Shown: in pieces, positions 58,088 to 64,000 of the stretch
Layout: each line of letters starts with the position of its first letter
Position numbering within the stretch: position 1 is the stretch's first letter
From: Sipunculus nudus
Taxonomy: Eukaryota; Annelida; Sipuncula; Golfingiida; Sipunculidae
Direction of reading: 5' to 3'
Assembly: GCA_026874595.1 (NCBI GenBank)
Contig: CM049317.1
Location: 54,289,118 to 54,353,117 of the forward strand
Length of the DNA stretch: 64,000 nt
Notes under the pieces: model-generated
The model's input: only the letters and a program-made list of their open reading frames with translations
Told to the model about the DNA's origin: nothing
Databases searched by the model: none
Position numbers and translations under genes: made by a program

Positions 58088-59628
58088 TTGGTGGCAGCGG
58101 TTTTTCGGCCCTAGCTTTCATTCTTTTATCTTAGCTTTTATGTCGGTTTATCTTAGATGAGTTACTGATTTTAATATATTTTTGTTGCACTGTTGACAGT
58201 TAAAACTGTATAAAACTGCTTTTCTTTAAATTTACTTAAAGTGTCTTCCCTTCAGGCCAGTCTGCTCCTGTGCTTTGTCCTTTAAGGCCACACCAATAAA
58301 GGTTTCTCAGGACAAATCTGCCTTGATTGGTCACCTTGCTGTGCATGTTTCACTTATAGTAATTTAATGTTAAGGATCACTTTTGCATCTCTTTAAACTT
58401 CATACAGTTCTGTTTGTGGCTTCACATTTTCTGTGATTCATTTTGGCCTCCTCCATTTTCACTCGGTGTAAAATTTCTGGGGTTTTTTTTCCTTCAACCA
58501 TGCATGGTTTTCCTTGCTTGGCCTTATTTTCATCAGTTACTTGTTGCTTTCTGCCAGTGGCTTGTCTCACGGGATCTTGTTTCATCTCCTGGTGATACAG
58601 CCTCGGGCTTCGTCCACACGGGGTCATATGGCCATTGGTTTCTGGTTACATTCTCTGCTTAGTTCAACCCCTTGACATTGTCTCTCCTGATTACTGAGAC
58701 ACTTCACAGTAATTTAGTCTTGCTGGTCTGTGGCATGTCCTTTTGTGAAACTAAACCAGGGAGGTATCCTTGGGTCGTTAGGTCAGCTCTAGGAAGAGCT
58801 GTATTTTCAAAGGGAGGGGGTAAGGGCCATAGACTTTGCAGATGGCATCGTTACATGGCTTTGGAGTGTTTCCCACCTCATTAAGTAGCAGGAATGCTGC
58901 TGAGACATTTGTGGACAGACAAGCAGCTGTCCCTGTGTCCTCTCCCCCATGATCAGGGGGGTCTGCCCTGCAGTGCTCACTGGCTGTCATGGGATCAAGT
59001 GACACCATGTGTGATACACGTGTAGTCTTTGTCACCCAGCCTCTATACCTGGTAATGTTTCTACTCTGTATGGAATAATCCACAACACAGAAATGTGCTG
59101 CCTGGTGGACAGAGATGCTGACAAGAACCTGTTGTTGTTGTGAAACAGGAAAAGTAAAAGTAATATAAATTTGTGTAATATTTTAGTTGAAAGTTATGGG
59201 TTAGTAAATATTATTTAGAATTAAAGTTGTCAGAAACAAACATTTTACACTTTCGATATATAAGAAGTTATATACCCTGGACTTGTTATCTTTCAAATGT
59301 TCTATGTATGTTGGTCATTATATACCTTGAAGTATAAATAAATATCTTTATCTGCTAGTATGCCTAATATCATGTATGACTTGCTTCAGGGATTACTATT
59401 GCTTTCTTATTTGTAATGTAAACGTATAATTTGTCAATGTAATGCATGCTGGTCATTCTTATTTTAGTGCTGTAAATGTTATGTTAGTATTTTATACACC
59501 TGTGTTGAACTCAAAGAAATTCCTTGAGTTAACTGTAGAATAATGTTATTTTATGGTAGCATCGTATGTTCATATATGTATGTATACGTGATAATGAAAG
59601 TATATATATATATATAATGAAGGAAACA

Positions 59629-60431
59629 GAGCTGCACGAACCATGTAATTTAGCCTGGGGGCATGCCCGATAAACCCCCCTTTGCAATGACTTGGGCGTG
59701 ACAGCAATGTATAGATATATAAATATATAAATTTGAATTAATGGAATAGCTATACACGTATATATATATACAATAATAATTTATGTTCATGTTAAGGTAT
59801 ATATACATGTATATCACTGAAGATCTATAGTGAAATGGGGCTGCTCGCAACGGTCTGTTCTAAGGGCATGCAAAATTTTAAAACCCCTCCCAGAACTGAA
59901 GCGGCAGATCCTTACATGATGTTATAGTATCAATGAGCTACTGCTTGCACTGGCCTATGAAAGGGCATGCTGAAAATTAAACCCCTTTCAGACCCGGTGC
60001 AGCAGTAGCTTCTACATGTGTGCATGTGTATGTGTATCTGTACATGTATATATATATTGAATATATTTATGTATTCTATTTGATCAGGGCATAACCAAAG
60101 TCCTCATTGACAATTTTGAGTGCTGTGCTTGCGACCTCATTGTTTTTAATGTTTATAGTGGAACTATTTAGAAATGAACTCTCTAGTTGCCTTTATTACA
60201 GATATTTTGTTTTTAGAATTTTGATTATATCTTAATATGTATCTGTATGTGCATTTAGATTTAGGAGCAGGGCTGCGCGCATCGGTCTGTACAGGGCATG
60301 ACGGATTTAAACCCCTAGCAGGCTTGGTGCGGTGGTGCCTTAAAACATTTAAATTAAGAGTTGCTGTTTGTATCGGCCATACTGAGGGCATGAAAATAAT
60401 ACCCCTCCCAGAGCCGATACAGCAGTAACTC
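59629..60431 (+). other. Array of five related RNA hairpins
   Basis: Units at 59629-59706, 59838-59912, 59935-60012, 60270-60339 and 60358-60431, each 70-80 nt. Every unit has a lower stem starting GCTGC-like and ending GCAGC-like, and an apex (A)GGGCATG, 6-11 nt, (A)AACCCC. In the last unit GAGTTGCTGTTTGTATCGGC pairs with GCCGATACAGCAGTAACTC. In the third GAGCTACTGCTTGCACTGG pairs with CCGGTGCAGCAGTAGCTT, and TGAAAGGG with CCCCTTTCA. Stems differ between units but stay paired, while the apex is fixed. This points to selection on structure and on a loop-recognised signal. Function unknown. Confidence 0.7.
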
Positions 60432-60452
60432 ATATGTGTATGCATGTGTGTG

Positions 60453-60509
<57 letters not shown>

Positions 60510-61153
60510 GCATATATTTCTATTTTATGTACTTATCAGGTATAAATATGTACATGATAAGATCCTTAACTATGTGCTGTACGTAGACTTGTATTAGTTC
60601 TTAGCGGTAATCTGATGGTTAATCATAAGTCCGGTGACTCTGTGTCACAAGTGTGCCAGTGATCCGGGAAATTTATTATCCATCAGATTAAATTTCATGT
60701 TTTATACTCTGGGTGTTACCCCATCATTTATATTACCAGCTTATTTAAGTATGTTTATCCTTGTATAGGATAATGTAAACCTTTGTAGTTTCTGTTGTGT
60801 TTGAGTATTTTGACTTTATTAGCTTTATCATCCGTGTGGTGAAGTTATATTGATATTAGGCTGATCTTAATCCTCTTATTGGTTGTATATGTGACCATTG
60901 TATTTTTATCAAATTGTAACTCGGGCATGCCTTATGATTAAACTTGTTCCTGTATTTTGTATTTCCGCCACTGTAAACATGTGTTTATTGTGGATATTGA
61001 CACTTTACAAATATAGGTAGTAAATAAATAATGATACTTTTTTATGTTTAACTGAGCCATAGGTTGATGGCCTGTTGGCCCCGAATAGACTAGATGTGGT
61101 TAAATTTTATTAATGGTTATTAATAAGGTGAGCTCGCGAGGACGCATCGCTCT

Positions 61154-61166
61154 AGGGTGGGGATAG
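61154..61166 (+). promoter_or_regulatory. Polypurine tract of the non-coding element
   Basis: AGGGTGGGGATAG directly before the right LTR; purine-rich apart from two T. Confidence 0.6.
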
Positions 61167-61740
61167 TGTTACACAAATGCCCTACCCCTGGTATTACCGG
61201 GGGAACACCCTATGACATCATGGCTACCAGGGGAGATTCCCTTGGGGTTAATGCCACCAGATGCAGATCTCTTGGGTTGACCAATGACCACTGAGCTGGC
61301 GATGCAGGGCTGGAAAGACTGATACATGAGCCATGTACCAGCCCAGCCCAGTCTCTTAGGCCCGGGACTCGATGAACACTGTAGATGTACGGTGTCTGTC
61401 CCACCGGGCTCTGAGCCTCTCTGGTCCATCTTAGCAGAAGCTGAGATTATAGGGACCAGGGAAACCTGGACAGCCACATTCTGGTTAGTAATTATATATA
61501 ATTGTTATGTAATATCAGTCTTGGCATAATTCTTGTGTACCGGTAATCTTGTAGTTTCTCTCGCAATAAATTCTTGTGGCCACTAATGGACTTTTAACTG
61601 TCTTAGTCAATATAGTCTGTTGGATGCATAGAGGAGTATTTTTTTTAATTCAGCCACGCTACCCAAAGTAATAAATTACAAAAACCCCATCCCTGTAATA
61701 CTGTTTATCAGAATTAGAGGTGGGGCCCATTTTTGTTTCA
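61167..61740 (+). repeat. Right LTR of the non-coding element
   Basis: 574 bp, the same length as the left copy. The one difference noticed is 'attagAggtgg' here for 'attagGggtgg'. Confidence 0.9.
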
Positions 61741-61836
61741 CAATGGAGGGAGCTGTTAACTTCTTAGAGGAGGCTGCATTCTTCGTTTGCTATAATTGGA
61801 AGCCACACGGGGGCGCTGTCAACCGCCATTGCGTTA

Positions 61837-62375
61837 TAGACTGGTACCCTGCTCTATTATGGCTCTCAGCCAAGCATAGAGACAGGCGTACAACGCCATC
61901 TTAAGTACTCCCAGTTGCAACTCCTGACTTACCCGTAGACTGGTTCCAACTCCAGTATGCACGCTCATACCGGTTGTCATGGACGTTCACGCGATCCTGG
62001 CGTTAATCCATGAAGATTTTTTATAAAATATTTTTCTTTTGTTATTTCTAGTTTTCAAATATTGAAGAATGAGTTGTTGCACAAAAATTGAATGATGGAT
62101 GTATAGATAATACGATATACTGTATCTTTGATATTCCACTGTGCGTAGCAATGATTTATTATAAATATCTATTAATCTAATCATTAATGTCACACATAAT
62201 GTACAGCCAACTTTTGGTAACTTCTCTGAGCAAACGAAATGCTTATTTTCATCATATAATACATACTGTAGTTGGAAACAGTCTGCCGGGAGTAAATAAA
62301 AAATGGCGTTGTATGCCCGTCTCTATGAAGTTGGCCCAGAGCAGCGGTGCCATAATAGAGCGGGGTACCAGTCTA
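61837..62375. mobile_element. Mutator-like MITE, copy 2 (intact)
   Basis: 539 bp, with inverted ends TAGACTGGTACCCTGCTC and (reversed right end) TAGACTGGTACCCCGCTC. A perfect 10-bp duplication CATTGCGTTA lies at 61827-61836 and 62376-62385. It is the same family as 36197-37163, without the nested insert. Confidence 0.85.
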
Positions 62376-62385
62376 CATTGCGTTA

Positions 62386-64000
62386 TTGTTTAGCATCTTG
62401 ACAGCAGATGGCGTCATTGAAAAACGCGGGTGGCGGTCGCTTGGATTGAAGGTTAGACTTACGCATTATTTCTACTTGGCCCATATGTTATCATTGTAAA
62501 GCTGTGTAAATACCTGCCCAAATGTTGACAGTTCCAGCATATGGGCATGAGAGACTGGCTTAAACTCTATTTAATATGGTGAGAAAGTGGCGCTTCATGT
62601 ATCTTATTATAGAATTGTGAGTCAATTTCTCTCCCAGACGCAAGATGGCAGCACCTCCCAGGGAATACTGGCTCATCCCTACCGCATCTGATGTCATAGT
62701 TTTTCCCTCTGCAAAAACAAACATAATATTTACATGATTAAAAAGCAAAATTCATATATTATCATAAAAGAAAAGCCAAATATTAATTGCCCTTCTATTC
62801 TTCCGAGGGTGACACCCTTCAGCTCGGCCCTGTCATATTGTACTTGATCCGGTGGACCCGACCCTATTTGTCGCTCACACGTACTATATTATATACCCCT
62901 AACTGCACCCATTACATGTTATATGTTGCTTTTTTTCTGAAATAAATATTACTCATTGTGTACTATACTGAAATCTGTTGGGCTTATGCCTGAAATGGCA
63001 CCACAGTCAGCTGTTACACTAGCTCATGCCTGATTTTTAAACATAATGTAGCCTTCTTTCATGCTGAATCACGGCCCCAACTACAAATTCTAAATCTTGA
63101 TGTAATCAGTCAATGCTTGAACAATTTATCATATATTCCAGGAAGCACTTTATAACTTTACCTAACTTTAGCATGGTCATTCTAGAAGCTACATCAATTT
63201 AATGAACATGGTGGCCTGAAACGCACCTGATATTTGGTCTAAATATCACCTTTTTAACAAAGCCCGCTATGGAGACAACCATTATGGAGCCAAGGTGCAG
63301 GTTAGCCAGATGTAACAACGCTATACACCTGCTGAATTGCCCCGGTCATGTAAAGCGGGCTGAAGTTGACCTTACTGGTCTTGGCTTGCAATCTGTTGAG
63401 GTATGATAGGGGTGACCAATAGAATTCTAGCTACCTGTGGAATGTATAACACAGTTTGAATTAATCAGTTCAGGTTCTTACTGGTTCATGAAAGCACAGG
63501 TTCACTCCTGTCAATCCTGTATCAGCAAAATTCAAATGAGAAAAGATGGATGCATATAAAAGTTAAAAAATCTCAAAATTTGGTTTCAGAAATGCGACGC
63601 CTGGCACCAGAGAAAAGCATCTGTCTAAACTGAATCAGAACTTCCTTACAAATAACAAAATCGCCAAGTGCTCTTATTGTCACTCACACCCGAAGGAAAG
63701 CAGCACCTGACGCTGTGTCGTGATTATGGATTCTTTGATATTAAGTATTGACGTAATAATCCAACGATTAAGCATTACGAACACGGAGAACATTCCAATG
63801 CATGTCTGTGACTAACTTTCAGGAGATTAACGGAATCTAATCACTGGGCTTCAGAAGAGTCTAAATGGGCCAGGGATGCAAATAGCTTGAAATCATTGGA
63901 AATGACTGGACTCTCATGTTTACAAAAATATACATATTCTATTACATAATACATGTATACTGCTATGACGTACATACTTATGTACGTGTATGGAAATTCT
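62386..64000. other. Unit B tail, no gene seen
   Basis: 62,390-62,450 pairs with unit A 31,700-31,750 ('gacagcagatgg'), and 63,690-63,930 pairs with 31,770-31,960 ('ggattctttgatatta', 'cactgggcttcaga'). The ~1.2 kb between them has no unit A counterpart and is probably another insertion; I could not define its ends. Confidence 0.5.

Larger units (their letters stand above)
57514..61740 (+). mobile_element. Non-coding LTR retrotransposon (LARD-like) with a hairpin array
   Basis: 4,227 bp. Two 574-bp direct repeats (TGTTACACAA...TTTTGTTTCA) enclose 3,079 bp. A 4-bp duplication CAAT flanks it (57510-57513 and 61741-61744). The matching empty site in unit A reads GTTTACAATATTGG at 31,221-31,234. 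By eye the LTRs differ at one position (~58,065), so insertion is recent. TTGGTGGCAGCGG follows the left LTR and may be the primer site (tRNA not identified). AGGGTGGGGATAG precedes the right LTR as polypurine tract. No gag, RT or integrase is present. It must rely on proteins from another element, and its own content is mainly structured RNA. Confidence 0.85.

Noticed and set aside
58414-58662. 82-residue frame in the non-coding LTR element
   Set aside because: No Gag, RT or other motif; hydrophobic composition follows the T-rich strand.
59629-60431. Hairpin array read as SECIS elements, hammerhead ribozymes or Y RNAs
   Set aside because: ATGA occurs in one unit only, and the paired NGAN quartet, the CUGAUGA/GAAA core and the Y RNA stem motif are all missing. 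No known family fits.
1-64000. CRISPR arrays, operons, bacterial promoters or terminators
   Set aside because: The sequence is eukaryotic with spliced genes; the direct repeats are LTRs, MITEs or microsatellites.

Overview
This is eukaryotic, intron-rich, AT-rich DNA, most likely from a mollusc or another lophotrochozoan. The taxon is an inference from genome style: spliced C-type lectin genes in tandem, many (TA)n, poly-G/C and GT tracts, MITEs, tRNA-derived repeats, and a Ty3/gypsy element primed by tRNA-Lys. I see no bacterial-type gene, CRISPR array or operon.

The host genes are three copies of one secreted two-CTLD (C-type lectin-like domain) gene. Gene 0 is a partial copy on the minus strand at the left edge (signal exon 2179-2248, first CTLD exon 165-429). 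Gene 1 is on the plus strand (exons at 21764, 24301, 24941, 26701 and 27876, with a possible last exon at 29318). Gene 2 is on the plus strand (exons at 42380, 48006, 50633, 52508 and 54129, with a possible last exon at 55129). Every intron I could define is phase 1, so each two-exon CTLD is a symmetric module. Gene 2 carries a 1-nt deletion in exon 3 and is probably broken, unless this is an assembly error.

Genes 1 and 2 sit in a tandem duplication with a unit of about 29.6 kb: unit A about 3,480-33,070, unit B about 33,070 to beyond the window. Introns and flanks still align between units. Later insertions explain most length differences. Unit A received a 10.85-kb intact gypsy element (5605-16453). 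Unit B received a pogo/Tigger-like element (33696-35023), a Mutator-like MITE with a Harbinger-like MITE nested in it (36197-37163), a dead CR1/Jockey-type LINE (44692-47190), a foldback element (about 53570-54055), a non-coding LTR element (57514-61740) and a second copy of the Mutator-like MITE (61837-62375). Exon 2 and the surrounding intron of gene 2 match gene 0 rather than gene 1, so gene 2 looks chimeric.

The most unusual material lies in the two LTR elements. The gypsy element has a Gag with an RRM-like N-terminus, a textbook -1 frameshift site (UUUAAAC, short spacer, predicted H-type pseudoknot) between gag and pol, a 2.36-kb leader filled with related hairpins, and a 64-bp repeat inside each LTR that is placed like the two ends of an LTR intron. 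The second element has 574-bp LTRs and a 4-bp target duplication but no coding capacity. Instead it holds an array of five structured hairpins with the same apical motif (GGGCATG...AAACCCC) and diverged but still paired stems. That array is my best candidate for an undescribed RNA system.
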